Notes: generated by a model from the sequence alone, not told the origin. DNA of 64,000 nt from Candidatus Contendibacter odensensis (GCA_002747185.1 PDTV01000004.1:124001-188000); one strand, 5' to 3'. Shown: positions 9,845-20,329, counted from the first letter of the stretch. Numbers and translations are program-made.

Positions 9845-12800
9845 TCATGTTTGGGTTGCCGGGGGCGTCAACCTGCGCGCAGAGCTGATGATTTCAGTAA
9901 CGTCGTCAAATATGGCATAAACGCGATCAGGATAAATACCATCAGGCTTGTTTTTTGGAATCGCACTGATACGGAGCCAGCGTATCTGGTTTTTTTGGGG
10001 GTTGAACAGACCCATGGTAACGTCTGTTACTGCTTGACCTGTTCGCAACGCAATCATGGAAGGATGTTGATCACTCGGAAATTCCGTACCGTCTTCACGA
10101 ATCGGTTTCCAGCAAGGATTCATTGAGAATTGGCCGGTTGCGGAGTCAATGCTGAGGCCGAGTATTTTTTCAGCTGCCGGATTGGCAGAGGTAATATCAC
10201 CGTTGGCATTTTGGTAGATGACACCTTCCGCCAGGGTATTAAAGAGTTGTAGATAACGCGCTTCCATGGTTTGGATTTTTTCGGTAACACGGCTACTACT
10301 GGAAATATCAAGTACGGTAAATGTGGCTCCCTTGTCAGGATAATCGGGATTGAGCGGCGAAGAGCTGAGTAATACCGGAAGGATACTACCATCCTTGCAA
10401 CGCCATTCTGTCTTGACTGTCCCGACACCATGATGTTTGATCTGTGTGTATTTTTCCTGACCAACGTATTCAAATTCTTCATCGGATGGATAGAGTAATC
10501 GTGTGCTTTGTCCGATCAGTTCTTCACGAGTATAACCCACCATCTGACAGATCTGTTCATTGACCTCCTTGAATGTGCGATTGACAATCTGACCAATACC
10601 GACAGGTGCAGCGCGATATAAGCTGGCCAGTCGGCTCTCGCTTTCTGAGAGTGCTGTCTGCGTGGTCTTGCGCAACCCAATATCGGTGAAGGTCAATACT
10701 ATGCCAGATACGCTACTGATACCGACTTGATAGGGCAGGATACGCATGAGGAACCATATGCCTTCCTGGGTACGTACCTCTTGCTCTTGTTCAACAGTAC
10801 TTTGAGCAACCTGGCTAACCATCTCAAAGAGATCAACCTTAACCAGGTTGTGCATAAGGTGATTTATTGGTCGTCCCACATCACTATCGATAATCTTGAA
10901 AAGGCGACGGATTTCGGGGGTAAAGCGACGAACTGCCAGGTTCTCATCAAGGAACAAGGTACCGATCCGAGTGCTGGCCATCAGATTATCCAGGTCATTG
11001 TTTAATTCGGTCAGCTCGATAATTTTACGTTGATATTCAGCGTTGACGGTATGCAGCTCTTCATTAACGGATTGTAATTCTTCATTAGTGCTTTGCAGCT
11101 CTTCGTTACTAGCGAATAATTCCTCATTGGTAGCCTGTAGTTCTTCGTTTGCTGTTTCCAGTTCTTCAATAGTGGCTTGCAGGTTTTCACGAGAGAGCTG
11201 TAGTTCCTGCTCTAGATCTTGAATGCGTTGTTCTACCTCCTCGGTCATGTTATAGATCGGCATCTCGCCCGAGGCGGCTTCCCTGGATTGTGGAAGTATT
11301 TCCTCAATAAATATGGCTGCCAGTAATTCCTGACCTTTCTTGCCAGATAGTGGCAGGATACGGATTTTTATTGTTTTTAGCTCATCACGTTGTTTGATAC
11401 GGATACTGGTATATTTCAGCTCTTCTCCTGTTTTAAAAACTTTCTGCAAGCCAGTAGCTAACGGGATTGCCAGATCCCGTATTGCCATTTTGGTAATGTC
11501 ATTCAGTAATTTGCCGGAGGGTAGTTTGAGATAGCCCTCAGGATTGCCAAGAATGTGTAGTACCTCCAATTGCTCATTAACGACAATCGAGAGTGGAATA
11601 TAGTCACCGACAACAGATTGCAGGAAACGGTCGAGCAGCCGCTCTTCTTCTTGACTGCGTTGCCAGAGATTACCGGGAGCACGGCTACGGTTTTGCCAGG
11701 GGCGTATTTCAGGAACGCTTAGAAAATCAGGATGACCATCAATGGGATGGCGTTTGCCCTTTGACATGTAAATCTTGAGTTTTTGATGCAGTGTTTCATA
11801 CAGGTCAGCGACCTCACCTGTTGTTTCACTGCTACCGAGCAGCAGGATACCTTGCGGATTTAGTGAAAAGTTGATCAATTCCAGCACCTTGCGTTGCAAG
11901 ACTGGTTGCAGGTAGATCAGCAGATTGCGACAGCTCACCAGTTCAATATTGGTAAAGGGCGGATCCTTGATAAGGTTGTGCTGGGCGAATACCACCATTT
12001 CACGAATAGAGCGATCAATTTGGTAGTACCCATCGCGATGGTTGAAATACCGGGTCAACAGCTTGGGGGATAGATCAGCGGCGATGCTTTCGGGATAAAG
12101 GCCATTGCTGGCGCGTAAAATGGCATCACGGTCGATATCGGTGGCAAAGATTTTGATACCGATTGGCTGGCCTATTTGCTCCATGACTTCACGGCTCAGG
12201 ATAGCGAGCGAAAAAGCCTCTTCACCGGTAGAACAGCCCGCTACCCAGAATCGAACCTCATGCTGTTTAATACGTTTGAATAAATTGGGCAGGCAGGTTT
12301 GTTCCAATTCATCGAACACATCACGATCCCGAAAGAAACTGGTGACACCAATCAGCAATTCACGATATAGCGTTACCACTTCACCCGGATAGCTTTCCAT
12401 AAACTTAACGTAGTCGCTAAGTTCATAGATTTGATTGACAGTCATGCGTCGTTCAATACGGCGGATGACCGTACTTGGTTTATAGAGCGTAAAATCTACA
12501 CGGGTTTGTTCACGCAATAAGGCAAAGATTCGATTGAGTCGATCCTCATCAGATAACAGCGTTTGCGGGCGATCTGTTTTGGCTGTGTAGGGGTGATGAA
12601 TAAATGAAAGCAGCTTGGAGGGCATTTCATCGGGGGGTAGAATGAAATCAGCCAATCCGGTTGTAATGACTGCACGCGGCATACCGTCGAATTTGGCAGA
12701 TTCCTCACTTTGTACCATGACCATGCCACCTGCTTCTTTAATGGCTCGAATGCCGCGTACCCCGTCACTGCCCGTGCCAGATAAAATGATGCCAATGGCT

Positions 12801-13195
12801 TTTTCTGTCTGGTCGTCGGCCAGCGAGCGCAAGAAGACATCAATCGGCAGATTGAGTCCGCGCGAGTGATCGGATTCGCTCAGCAGGAGCTTGCCATGAA
12901 AGATCGACAGGTTTTTTTTAGGTGGGATCAGGTAAACCGAGTTGGCCTCGACACGCATTCCTTCCTCGGCGCGTTGCACCTTCATGTCGGTTCGCTTGGA
13001 GAGCAACTCGACCATCATGCTTTTGTAATCAGGGGAAAGATGCTGAATGACGATAAAGGCCATACCACTTTCGGTGGGCATCTGTACAAAAAATGCTTCC
13101 AGCGCTTCCAGGCCCCCCGCCGAAGCACCGATTCCGACATAATAGACAGGACTGGAATTATCGGGGTCAGGTTGGAATTGGTTGGCATCTTGCAT
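9845..13195 (-). CDS. CheB-CheR-PAS fusion signalling protein
   Basis: A 1116-residue cytoplasmic protein. Residues 15-200 are a CheB methylesterase domain with catalytic S25 (GASAGG), H52 (IQHLSP) and D144 (SGTGSDG). Residues 215-480 are a CheR methyltransferase with the SAM motif [12 protein letters not shown] and SCRNLLIYL. Residues 650-738 are a coiled coil of repeating NEELQ-type heptads. At least three PAS domains follow to the C terminus. Larger relatives often end in a histidine kinase; this one stops after the last PAS domain, and the next gene encodes a soluble hybrid kinase. The CheB domain has no receiver in front of it. Targets may be non-chemotaxis sensors, since no cheA or methyl-accepting protein gene is in the window. 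Confidence 0.9.
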   Translation of the reverse strand: MQDANQFQPDPDNSSPVYYVGIGASAGGLEALEAFFVQMPTESGMAFIVIQHLSPDYKSMMVELLSKRTDMKVQRAEEGMRVEANSVYLIPPKKNLSIFHGKLLLSESDHSRGLNLPIDVFLRSLADDQTEKAIGIILSGTGSDGVRGIRAIKEAGGMVMVQSEESAKFDGMPRAVITTGLADFILPPDEMPSKLLSFIHHPYTAKTDRPQTLLSDEDRLNRIFALLREQTRVDFTLYKPSTVIRRIERRMTVNQIYELSDYVKFMESYPGEVVTLYRELLIGVTSFFRDRDVFDELEQTCLPNLFKRIKQHEVRFWVAGCSTGEEAFSLAILSREVMEQIGQPIGIKIFATDIDRDAILRASNGLYPESIAADLSPKLLTRYFNHRDGYYQIDRSIREMVVFAQHNLIKDPPFTNIELVSCRNLLIYLQPVLQRKVLELINFSLNPQGILLLGSSETTGEVADLYETLHQKLKIYMSKGKRHPIDGHPDFLSVPEIRPWQNRSRAPGNLWQRSQEEERLLDRFLQSVVGDYIPLSIVVNEQLEVLHILGNPEGYLKLPSGKLLNDITKMAIRDLAIPLATGLQKVFKTGEELKYTSIRIKQRDELKTIKIRILPLSGKKGQELLAAIFIEEILPQSREAASGEMPIYNMTEEVEQRIQDLEQELQLSRENLQATIEELETANEELQATNEELFASNEELQSTNEELQSVNEELHTVNAEYQRKIIELTELNNDLDNLMASTRIGTLFLDENLAVRRFTPEIRRLFKIIDSDVGRPINHLMHNLVKVDLFEMVSQVAQSTVEQEQEVRTQEGIWFLMRILPYQVGISSVSGIVLTFTDIGLRKTTQTALSESESRLASLYRAAPVGIGQIVNRTFKEVNEQICQMVGYTREELIGQSTRLLYPSDEEFEYVGQEKYTQIKHHGVGTVKTEWRCKDGSILPVLLSSSPLNPDYPDKGATFTVLDISSSSRVTEKIQTMEARYLQLFNTLAEGVIYQNANGDITSANPAAEKILGLSIDSATGQFSMNPCWKPIREDGTEFPSDQHPSMIALRTGQAVTDVTMGLFNPQKNQIRWLRISAIPKNKPDGIYPDRVYAIFDDVTEIISSARRLTPPATQT

Positions 13196-13292
13196 GTTGA
13201 AAGCCCCTCTAGGCTATCTCTGGCGGACTCGAAGAGAGCCGAAAACTGGCCTGGCTGATCAGTTTTTAGAATAGTAGTTTTTAGAACAGTAT

Positions 13293-13452
13293 GTTGCTGC
13301 GGACGCTTCGCGCCCGCAGCAACGGGACGGCGGACTCCATCCGCGTGTTGCCTGGCGCTTCGCGCCGCACAACAACGCGGATCAAGCCGGCACCGGTCGC
13401 CAAAAGCCTTCGGCTTTTCTGTCTTCGCGGCTTATCCGCCACCCCCGTTAGC
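13293..13452. repeat. Structured intergenic repeat, family 1, copy 2
   Basis: Same layout as 1331-1492. The first hairpin is perfect here (GTTGCTGCGG/CCGCAGCAAC), where copy 1 has one mismatch. The outer stem (AACGGG.../...CCCGTT), the inner ATCCGCGT/AACGCGGAT stem and an AAAAGCC/GGCTTTT hairpin are all kept. Both copies are followed by AAATTATCA. It occupies the 306-bp gap between the CheB-CheR gene and the tRNA-Cys terminator, where other gammaproteobacteria carry a tRNA-Leu gene. Confidence 0.75.
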
Positions 13453-13546
13453 GCCCATGTATTGCACTAAAATTATCAAGTATTTTTAAATCAGGTTTTA
13501 TTCAGTCTTGTTCAGCACGGTTAATTTTACCGGAACAAGAAAGGCA

Positions 13547-13571
13547 ACAAAAAACCCGCACTTGGCGGGTT
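13547..13571 (-). terminator. Rho-independent terminator after tRNA-Cys
   Basis: On the minus strand CCCGC-CAAGT-GCGGG is followed by a T-run. It lies 35 bases past the tRNA-Cys 3' end and closes the pgsA/tRNA transcript. Confidence 0.8.
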
Positions 13572-13605
13572 TCGTGGGTGTTTTTAGATGCTTTAAATGG
13601 ATTTG

Positions 13606-13679
13606 TGGAGGCTAGGGTCGGAATCGAACCGGCGTCCACGGCTTTGCAGGCCGCTGCATAACCACTCTGCCACCTAGCC
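13606..13679 (-). tRNA. tRNA-Cys (GCA)
   Basis: A 74-nt cloverleaf with encoded CCA. Acceptor stem GGCTAGG/CCTAGCC, anticodon loop with GCA, and T arm GGTTCGATTCC. It follows tRNA-Gly in the order uvrC-pgsA-Gly-Cys, matching the glyW-cysT layout of enterics. Confidence 0.96.
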
Positions 13680-13706
13680 AAAATAGGGTTCTGGCAACGC
13701 ACAAGC

Positions 13707-13733
13707 ACAAAAAAACCTCGATTTAATCGAGGT
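13707..13733 (-). terminator. Terminator between tRNA-Gly and tRNA-Cys
   Basis: On the minus strand CCTCGATT and AATCGAGG pair and are followed by TTTTTTT. It lies 12 bases after the tRNA-Gly 3' end. It suggests separate or attenuated expression of the two tRNAs. Confidence 0.75.
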
Positions 13734-13744
13734 ATTGATAATTT

Positions 13745-13820
<76 letters not shown>

Positions 13821-13968
13821 CTTGTGAAATGGCAATAGTACCGTAAAAAAACAGGCTGTCAAGCGCCGCTCAGTCGTGGGTGTAATTCAAGGCGATGCAG
13901 GCCTGATAATACGGGATAATTGCATGCTACTATCTGAAAACTGCATTTCGCCCATGCACCACGTTGGG

Positions 13969-14532
13969 TCACACCCTATGGCGCTTGAGTATCGGCCACG
14001 CGACTGCCAGATAGTGAAACATTGACCAGAGTGTGAGCATTGCTGCCAACGTCATAAGTCCAAGGCCGATTTCCAGTGTTGGAAAAATGCCGAGTGGTTC
14101 CTGATACAAGAGGAGCAGTAAGGCAATCATCTGGAAGGTGGTTTTGTATTTGCCAATTGTCGATACGGCCACTCGTTTGTGGTTGCCGATTTGCGCCATC
14201 CACTCCCGGAGTGCAGAGACGGCTATTTCTCGGCCAATAATAATGGCTGCTATTACAGCCATTAATGGTGTGGGGATAGATTGAACCAGCAATACCAGTG
14301 CTGTAGCGACCATAAGCTTATCTGCAACCGGATCAAGAAAGGCGCCAAATGCCGAGGTCTGATTCCAGCGTCGTGCTAAATAGCCATCCAGCCAGTCAGT
14401 CAGCGCCGCGAGTCCAAATAATGCCGTGCATATCAGATTATTACCGTGAAAGGGCAGGAAGAATATCCCCACAAATATGGGTATGAGTATAATCCTCAGC
14501 AGCGTTAGCAAGGTAGGGATATTCAATGGCAT
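13969..14532 (-). CDS. pgsA: CDP-diacylglycerol--glycerol-3-phosphate 3-phosphatidyltransferase
   Basis: A 187-residue inner-membrane enzyme making phosphatidylglycerophosphate, the committed step to phosphatidylglycerol. The CDP-alcohol phosphotransferase signature is complete: DGYLARRW, then GAFLDPVADK, giving DGxxAR, G and the two metal aspartates. Several hydrophobic helices surround it. It lies 18 bp after uvrC and ahead of the two tRNA genes, a conserved order. The second acidic phospholipid-type enzyme, pssA, is at 19.5-20.3 kb. Confidence 0.95.
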   Translation of the reverse strand: MPLNIPTLLTLLRIILIPIFVGIFFLPFHGNNLICTALFGLAALTDWLDGYLARRWNQTSAFGAFLDPVADKLMVATALVLLVQSIPTPLMAVIAAIIIGREIAVSALREWMAQIGNHKRVAVSTIGKYKTTFQMIALLLLLYQEPLGIFPTLEIGLGLMTLAAMLTLWSMFHYLAVAWPILKRHRV

Positions 14533-14550
14533 GGTCTGTCTGAAGTATGA

Positions 14551-16371
14551 TCAGGTGTTATCGTGGAAGGTATCGTAAATGCGTTGCGCTAATTCGTTGC
14601 TGATGCCCTCCACCCGAGCCAGATCGTCTACACCTGCGCGGGAGAGTTGTTTGAGACCACCAAATTGTTTTAACAGCGATTGGCGGCGTTTAGAACCGAT
14701 ACCCGCAATACTTTCAAGTATGGATGTTTTTCGGGGTGCTGCACGGCGTTGGCGATGGCCGCTAATTGCAAAACGGTGCGCCTCATCGCGGATCTGCTGA
14801 ATTAAATGCAGACCAGCAGAGTCGGCAGGTAGTGTAAGCGGGTAGGGTTGACCGGACAAGAATAAGGTTTCCAGTCCGGGTTTGCGATCTGCACCTTTGG
14901 CTACCCCAATCAGGGTTATATTTGAAACCTGAAGTGCTTCTAAAGCGGCTTGTGCCTGTGCGAGTTGTCCTTTCCCGCCGTCAATGAGCAGTACTTCAGG
15001 TAAACGGCTGTCTTCTTCGAGTATGCGGGTGTAGCGCCGAGTCAGCGCCTGGTGCATGGCAGCATAATCATCACCCGGGGTAATACCGCTGATGTTATAG
15101 CGCCGATAATCTGTCTTGATTGGTCCTTCCACACCAAATACGACACATGAAGCCACTGTTGCTTCGCCTTGTGTGTGACTGATGTCAAAGCACTCTAGCC
15201 GTGATATCTCGTCATCAAGCGCCAGGATGTCCTGTAACAGCTTGAAACGGCGACGAATACCGGTCTGGCTGGTTAGGTGGGCAGTGAGTGCCTGTTCAGC
15301 ATTGTGGCGCGCCATGGCCAGCCAACGCGCCCGTTCACCACGCACCCGAATCGTGAAGGTAATGTGCTTGCCGCTTCGCGCTTGCATCGCTTGCGTCAAG
15401 GGGGCAATATCAAGTGGTTTATGGGTCAGCAGGATCTCGCCGGGAATGGTCTTGTCAAGATAATATTGTGCCAGGAAAGCCGTTAGTATGGCTTCTGGTG
15501 TTTCATCTTGTGGTGGTAATTGCGGAAAGAAAGCCTTGTTGCCCAGTAAACGGCCATTACGGAAGATAAATACCTGTACGCAAGCTGCTCCAGCGCGGGT
15601 TATACAGGCGATTACATCAAGATCACCGCTTTCTCCCTCGACATGCTGGCTTTCCTGAATCTGTCGCAGTTCGGCAATCTGATCACGATGGATGGCTGCT
15701 TCCTCAAATTGTAGTGCAGCGGCAGCGGCTTCCATCCGTCCCGCCAGATCATCAATGATTTGATCGCTTTTACCCTCAAGAAAGAGCAGGGCATCACCGA
15801 GTTGGCGTTGATAATCTTTATCATTAACCAAACCTACACAGGGTGCAGTGCAACGTTTAATCTGAAATTGTAGACACGGGCGGCTACGGTTACGAAAAAA
15901 ACTGTCCTCGCAGGTGCGCAACCGGAAAATTTTTTGTAACAAACCTAAAGTGTCACGAGCTGCGTGGGCATTGGGGTAGGGGCCAAAGTAGCGCCCGGGT
16001 AAGTGTTTAGTGCCGCGATACAGCATTAATTGCGGGAATCTTTCTTTGGAAACATGGATGTAAGGATAGCCTTTATCATCTCGTAACAAGATGTTGTAGC
16101 GTGGTTGGAGTTGCTTGATCAGTGTGTTTTCCAGGATAAGCGCTTCAGCTTCAGTATGTGTGATGGTGATTTCGATAGTCTGGATGTGTGTCACCAGACT
16201 GCGGGTTTTGGCTGAAGTGTGGTGTTCGCGGAAATAACTGGCGATGCGTTGCCGGAGGTTACGGGCCTTGCCGACATAAAGTACGTCGCCACGTGCATCC
16301 AGCATTCGGTAGACGCCGGGAAGGGTAGCCAGTGTTTTGACAAAGGCTTTGGGATTAAATGGGTTGGGCAC
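14551..16371 (-). CDS. uvrC: Excinuclease ABC subunit C
   Basis: A 606-residue protein of normal length. It makes the 3' and 5' incisions in nucleotide excision repair with UvrB. In order: the N-terminal GIY-YIG nuclease (GVYRMLDARGDVLYVGKARN, about 19-38), the cysteine cluster region (CTAPCVG), the UVR motif (AAAALQFEEAAIHRDQI), the RNase H-like C-terminal nuclease (ECFDISHTQGE, LLIDGGKGQL) and tandem helix-hairpin-helix motifs (ILESIAGIGSKRR). All are intact. Confidence 0.97.
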   Translation of the reverse strand: MPNPFNPKAFVKTLATLPGVYRMLDARGDVLYVGKARNLRQRIASYFREHHTSAKTRSLVTHIQTIEITITHTEAEALILENTLIKQLQPRYNILLRDDKGYPYIHVSKERFPQLMLYRGTKHLPGRYFGPYPNAHAARDTLGLLQKIFRLRTCEDSFFRNRSRPCLQFQIKRCTAPCVGLVNDKDYQRQLGDALLFLEGKSDQIIDDLAGRMEAAAAALQFEEAAIHRDQIAELRQIQESQHVEGESGDLDVIACITRAGAACVQVFIFRNGRLLGNKAFFPQLPPQDETPEAILTAFLAQYYLDKTIPGEILLTHKPLDIAPLTQAMQARSGKHITFTIRVRGERARWLAMARHNAEQALTAHLTSQTGIRRRFKLLQDILALDDEISRLECFDISHTQGEATVASCVVFGVEGPIKTDYRRYNISGITPGDDYAAMHQALTRRYTRILEEDSRLPEVLLIDGGKGQLAQAQAALEALQVSNITLIGVAKGADRKPGLETLFLSGQPYPLTLPADSAGLHLIQQIRDEAHRFAISGHRQRRAAPRKTSILESIAGIGSKRRQSLLKQFGGLKQLSRAGVDDLARVEGISNELAQRIYDTFHDNT

Positions 16372-16448
16372 AGTAATTTTTAGGTATTCTCGGGGTTTAC
16401 GGGTTGACTACGGAGTATCCTTGGCCTGGATCAGCGGCTGGGTAATAC

Positions 16449-16557
16449 TATAGTGGAACCAATTAGATCTGATTAATTGGTTCCGCTATATCTATCTGTT
16501 TTAACGCACAAACACTATAAACTGGAACAAGTTATAGTGTTTGTGCCCTATGTGCGT
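16449..16557. repeat. Two-hairpin intergenic repeat, family 2, copy A
   Basis: This lies in the 198-bp gap between uvrC and the GGDEF gene. Hairpin 1 (16449-16490) pairs TATAGTGGAACCAATTA with TAATTGGTTCCGCTATA. A spacer TCTATCTGTTTTAAC follows. Hairpin 2 (16506-16546) has a perfect 15-bp stem, GCACAAACACTATAA and its complement, with GGAAC in the loop. The same plan recurs at 38557-38661, and hairpin 1 alone at 32917-32960. The stems differ in sequence between copies but pair in each. Confidence 0.75.
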
Positions 16558-16569
16558 ATCAGAGCTGCC

Positions 16570-18552
16570 TTAACTTGCTGTGGTCGATTTATCATTGGCA
16601 AAACGTAGATCATTTTTACCGGCCCGTTTAGCATCATACATAGCTGCATCGGCTTGTCGCAGCAGATCCGTCATCAGATCCATGCTGGCAGGCTGTTCAG
16701 GCCGATAGATAGCGATACCGATACTGGCTGTTACAACTGCACTGGTTTTACCCAGTGGCACAGGTTTCGCTATGCAGGAGATAATCTTCCTCGCTACTAT
16801 TTCGGCAGCGTCAGCGTTTTCGATATTGCGTAAAATGACGGTAAACTCATCACCGCTCAGACGGGCAACCAGATCACTTGACCGTACACACTGTAGCAGG
16901 CGGTTGGCAATCTGTCGGAGCAGTTCGTCGCCCATCTCATGGCCCAGGGTGTCATTAACCTTTTTGAAGCCATCTAAATCCAGCATCAGCAATGCTGTGA
17001 GTACCCGCTGGCGCTGCGATTGTTGCAAGCTTTTTCGCAGGTGCTCGAAAAACAGGTTGCGGTTAGGTAATTGAGTTAGGCTATCGAAATTAGCCATACG
17101 CCAGTTATGTTGGCTGGCAGCTGTCAATTGGCGAGTGCGTTTTTTGACTTGAGTTTCCACAAGTGACGCCATTTTTGTGTCATATTCCTGTACCAGGGTT
17201 TCAGCGTTCTGGAGTGAATGCTCAATTTTTTTATATGTGCTGATATCACGGGTTGTACCACAGTAACCACAAAATTTGCCATCTGCATGAAATAGCGGCA
17301 AACCATTATTAAGCGTCCATAACGGATTGGTTTGATTGGGTAGATGCAGTTGCAGCGCTAGTTGCTGGAAGGGTTGGCGCCGTCGAATGGCAGCTTGTAG
17401 TTTGGTAAGGTCATCATCATTTTGTTCGCTTGCGAGGTAATGTTGCCAGTTTGCACCCAGTTCACTACCGGAAAGATTGGCGTGACCTGAGAAATGCCCG
17501 TGCAGGTTTTTAAGTCGTCCTTTTGCATCAAATTCCCAGAATAATTGATTGGAAATTTCAGCAAGATCGCGGAATCGAGCGGAGCTCGCTAGCCGCGCTT
17601 GCGAGATGGCGCCGGTGAGCAAGCCTGATGCTGCTACAGCTATCATGACGGTCTGATAATACGCAATGATCTCGATTTCTTGAGATCCGGTAGCTGACAC
17701 CAGCATCGTAATACACAGCGTACAGCCGACTGTCGCCAGTACCGCGCCGCGTATAGTGTGCGTGGCTGCGATCCAGGTCAGTACCGGTAATAGCAGCAGG
17801 CTTACAAGCAGGTAGGATTGATTAGCGTAGCTGAAAACCCAAAGTAAAATTGCTAGCAGTAAAATGGATATACCAGTTTGTACAATGTTCAGATAAGTTA
17901 TGGTTAATACAATAATTGACTTGAGTGTGTGTGATCGTAGCCGTAGTGGTTCTGCAGCAAGGCATCGTCGAATATGTGGTGCAACACAGACTAGAAGTAA
18001 TGGAGTAATGGTTGCTGTGCCAATAAAATGGCTGGCTGCCTGGTTGAGTACAGTATCTAACCATGGGATCGTTGAAAATGATGCGTTAGCTGCTTGCTGT
18101 AGTGGTATGCAGACTAATGCGATAAACAACGCACATCCGGCAGTAGCTGTCAGGAAAGTCGCCATTCGACGCGGGTTGTTGAAAAACTGTACACCGTGCG
18201 GGTGATCTTTTATCAAGGCTTTCAGGCATTGGGCAGTAAGCGCGTAACCGAGTAGTTCGATGATATGTGTGGTGAGCCAATACGGCCACTGATCCCAAGG
18301 GTTAATGGAAGCTCCGGCAATTAGCGATGCCAGCAGGGGTAACGGTAAGGCTCGCCAGCCATATTCGAGCAGAATCGCAAAACCCAGACCTGTAAATGGA
18401 TACCATAAGTCTATGTGGTTGTTGGCATCAAACTGCGTGGACAGCCATGACAATAAAACCCAGGCGGCAACATAGCCAACGACCAGTAGCACGTGCTGCT
18501 TTGTCAGGAATCGATCTGGATTCCTGTGGCTCGTACCATCTTTTGCGTCCAC
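16570..18552 (-). CDS. MASE1-PAS-GGDEF putative diguanylate cyclase
   Basis: A 660-residue membrane protein with a GTG start. About eight transmembrane helices form a MASE1-type sensor (about residues 20-320), followed by a PAS domain (about 335-450), a short coil and a GGDEF domain. The active-site loop is SGDEF (566-570): the first glycine is serine, a change seen in working cyclases. An RSSD inhibitory-site motif lies five residues before it, so product feedback is expected. There is no EAL domain. It would make cyclic di-GMP in response to an unknown membrane or redox cue. Confidence 0.88.
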   Translation of the reverse strand: MDAKDGTSHRNPDRFLTKQHVLLVVGYVAAWVLLSWLSTQFDANNHIDLWYPFTGLGFAILLEYGWRALPLPLLASLIAGASINPWDQWPYWLTTHIIELLGYALTAQCLKALIKDHPHGVQFFNNPRRMATFLTATAGCALFIALVCIPLQQAANASFSTIPWLDTVLNQAASHFIGTATITPLLLVCVAPHIRRCLAAEPLRLRSHTLKSIIVLTITYLNIVQTGISILLLAILLWVFSYANQSYLLVSLLLLPVLTWIAATHTIRGAVLATVGCTLCITMLVSATGSQEIEIIAYYQTVMIAVAASGLLTGAISQARLASSARFRDLAEISNQLFWEFDAKGRLKNLHGHFSGHANLSGSELGANWQHYLASEQNDDDLTKLQAAIRRRQPFQQLALQLHLPNQTNPLWTLNNGLPLFHADGKFCGYCGTTRDISTYKKIEHSLQNAETLVQEYDTKMASLVETQVKKRTRQLTAASQHNWRMANFDSLTQLPNRNLFFEHLRKSLQQSQRQRVLTALLMLDLDGFKKVNDTLGHEMGDELLRQIANRLLQCVRSSDLVARLSGDEFTVILRNIENADAAEIVARKIISCIAKPVPLGKTSAVVTASIGIAIYRPEQPASMDLMTDLLRQADAAMYDAKRAGKNDLRFANDKSTTAS

Positions 18553-18703
18553 GTATTTTTCTCCCCGAAATACCTAAATCTACTATTGTCGTGGTCGTAT
18601 CAATGAGTTAAGTGCTCTGAAGTAGCATAGGGATATTGCCGGGATTATTAATAATAACAAATTGTAATGTAATAGTTATCGTGTAAAAAATTCAAGTGCT
18701 TGG

Positions 18704-19501
18704 TCAATAATGCTGAACCTTGTAGAGTGTTTCATCTTGTAACACCGCCACCAGAGCATCACCCACTACAGTTGCCCAATGCATGCAACCGGCACTATCT
18801 GCAAGCAAATCTTGACGAATTTCGACCTCAACATGTGGCAGACCGGCCGCAGCACCATGAGTATCCATGGTGAAACCAACATTTCGACCTGAGTAGGGTT
18901 CATTGTCACCGACACATAGCTCAGGGTGGGTGCGTAATCGCGCCAGCAATGGTACGGCCAGGCGAGGATCACGATTCCACAGTATTCCGATATGCCAGGG
19001 GCGGTGAAAGCCGTTCATGACCTGTGTAAAGCTATGGATGGCGATCAATGCAGGTGCCTGGCCATGGCCGTGCCGCCAACGGTGCGCTAGGCTTTGGGTA
19101 ATGGCGTGATGATAAGGCCAAAAAACTTCATTCATCCGTGCATCAGCGGCAGCATCATCAAGATTACGATTACCCGGAACGGGAGTGTTGTCACTGATTT
19201 CTGCAATGGAGGTTGGGCCACCTGGAGGACGATTACAGTCGATGACTAACCGTGAGTATCCACAGAGCACGGCTAAGGCATCCAATCGTTCCGCTAATAT
19301 ACGTGTTACCTCGGCAGCACCGATATCCCAGGCAATGTGTCGCATTCGCATCTCTGGCGTTAAGCCAAGATGGGCAAGGGCGATGGGTATAGCGTTGCTG
19401 GCATGATCACAGACCAATATTATGGGTACTTGACTCGTTGGGTTGATTACAGTGAATGGCGGAGGGTCATTGGGGCCAAGCAAGGATGTAGAGGCATTCA
19501 T
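18704..19501 (-). CDS. N-formylglutamate amidohydrolase family protein
   Basis: A 265-residue protein of the FGase family (zinc-dependent deformylase/amidohydrolase fold). Family landmarks are LVCDHASNAIP, IAWDIGA, YSRLVIDCNRP, IHSFTQV and HVEVEIRQDL. No histidine-degradation genes are nearby, so a role as HutG is not supported by context; many proteobacteria carry such stand-alone copies of unknown substrate. It ends 30 bp before the pssA stop region on the same strand. Confidence 0.82.
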   Translation of the reverse strand: MNASTSLLGPNDPPPFTVINPTSQVPIILVCDHASNAIPIALAHLGLTPEMRMRHIAWDIGAAEVTRILAERLDALAVLCGYSRLVIDCNRPPGGPTSIAEISDNTPVPGNRNLDDAAADARMNEVFWPYHHAITQSLAHRWRHGHGQAPALIAIHSFTQVMNGFHRPWHIGILWNRDPRLAVPLLARLRTHPELCVGDNEPYSGRNVGFTMDTHGAAAGLPHVEVEIRQDLLADSAGCMHWATVVGDALVAVLQDETLYKVQHY

Positions 19502-19531
19502 GGTCAGGTTATAGTGAGATCACTAAAGAGG

Positions 19532-20329
19532 CTATGGCTTGGGTAATTCAGGTGCTTTGGTTGAGGCGCTGGCGCGGCGGCGGACGCGCTGACGTAAACG
19601 AATCAGGAACAGCGTCGGACCTGACAAACTATATAGCAGAAAGCCGCCAAAAAGAACTTTGGGCGGATCAATTGAAGTGAAAACAAATAACAATACGATG
19701 AGTATCATCGTCATAAGCGGTACCCGCCCGCGCAAATCGACCTGTTTGAAACTCAGGTAGAGGATATTGCTAAACATCAGCGCTCCCGTTGCAATGGTCA
19801 CAATGAGTGCTGGCCACACCATGTGTTGGCCTTCCAGACCCAAATCGTGGCAAAACCAAACCAGACCGACCATTGTGGCTGCTGCTGAAGGGCTGGGTAG
19901 GCCGATGAAATAGCGCTTATCCGTGTGACTGGTCTGCACATTGAAACGAGCGAGTCGCAATGCAGCCATAACGGTGTAGAAAAACGCAGCTAGCCAGCCG
20001 AGCTTTGACATGAAGGAACCCATGCCAACCATTGTGCTCAACGTCCACTCATACATGATTAATGCTGGCGCCAAACCGAAGGATACAAGATCAGCCAGAC
20101 TATCGTATTGGGCGCCAAACTCACTTTCAGTATGGGTCAGGCGAGCCACGCGCCCATCCAGACCATCCAGCACCATTGCAACAAATATCACTATAGCAGC
20201 GGGTTCAAAGTGATTACGCAGAGCAGCGATAATGGCGTAAAAGCCACAAAACATGGCGGCAGTGGTAAACAGGTTAGGCAGCAGATAAACGCCGCGATGA
20301 CGGCGGGTTGTCGGGGTGTTTTGGGTCAT
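19532..20329 (-). CDS. pssA: CDP-diacylglycerol--serine O-phosphatidyltransferase
   Basis: A 265-residue integral membrane enzyme making phosphatidylserine, the precursor of phosphatidylethanolamine. The CDP-alcohol phosphotransferase motif is DGLDGRVARL followed by GAQYDSLAD. The N terminus RRHRGVYLLPNLFTTA is typical of the type II (Bacillus-like) membrane enzyme. The ATG at 20329 gives the standard N terminus; a TTG at 20404 would add 25 residues. In many proteobacteria pssA follows ilvC, as it does here. Confidence 0.93.
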   Translation of the reverse strand: MTQNTPTTRRHRGVYLLPNLFTTAAMFCGFYAIIAALRNHFEPAAIVIFVAMVLDGLDGRVARLTHTESEFGAQYDSLADLVSFGLAPALIMYEWTLSTMVGMGSFMSKLGWLAAFFYTVMAALRLARFNVQTSHTDKRYFIGLPSPSAAATMVGLVWFCHDLGLEGQHMVWPALIVTIATGALMFSNILYLSFKQVDLRGRVPLMTMILIVLLFVFTSIDPPKVLFGGFLLYSLSGPTLFLIRLRQRVRRRASASTKAPELPKP

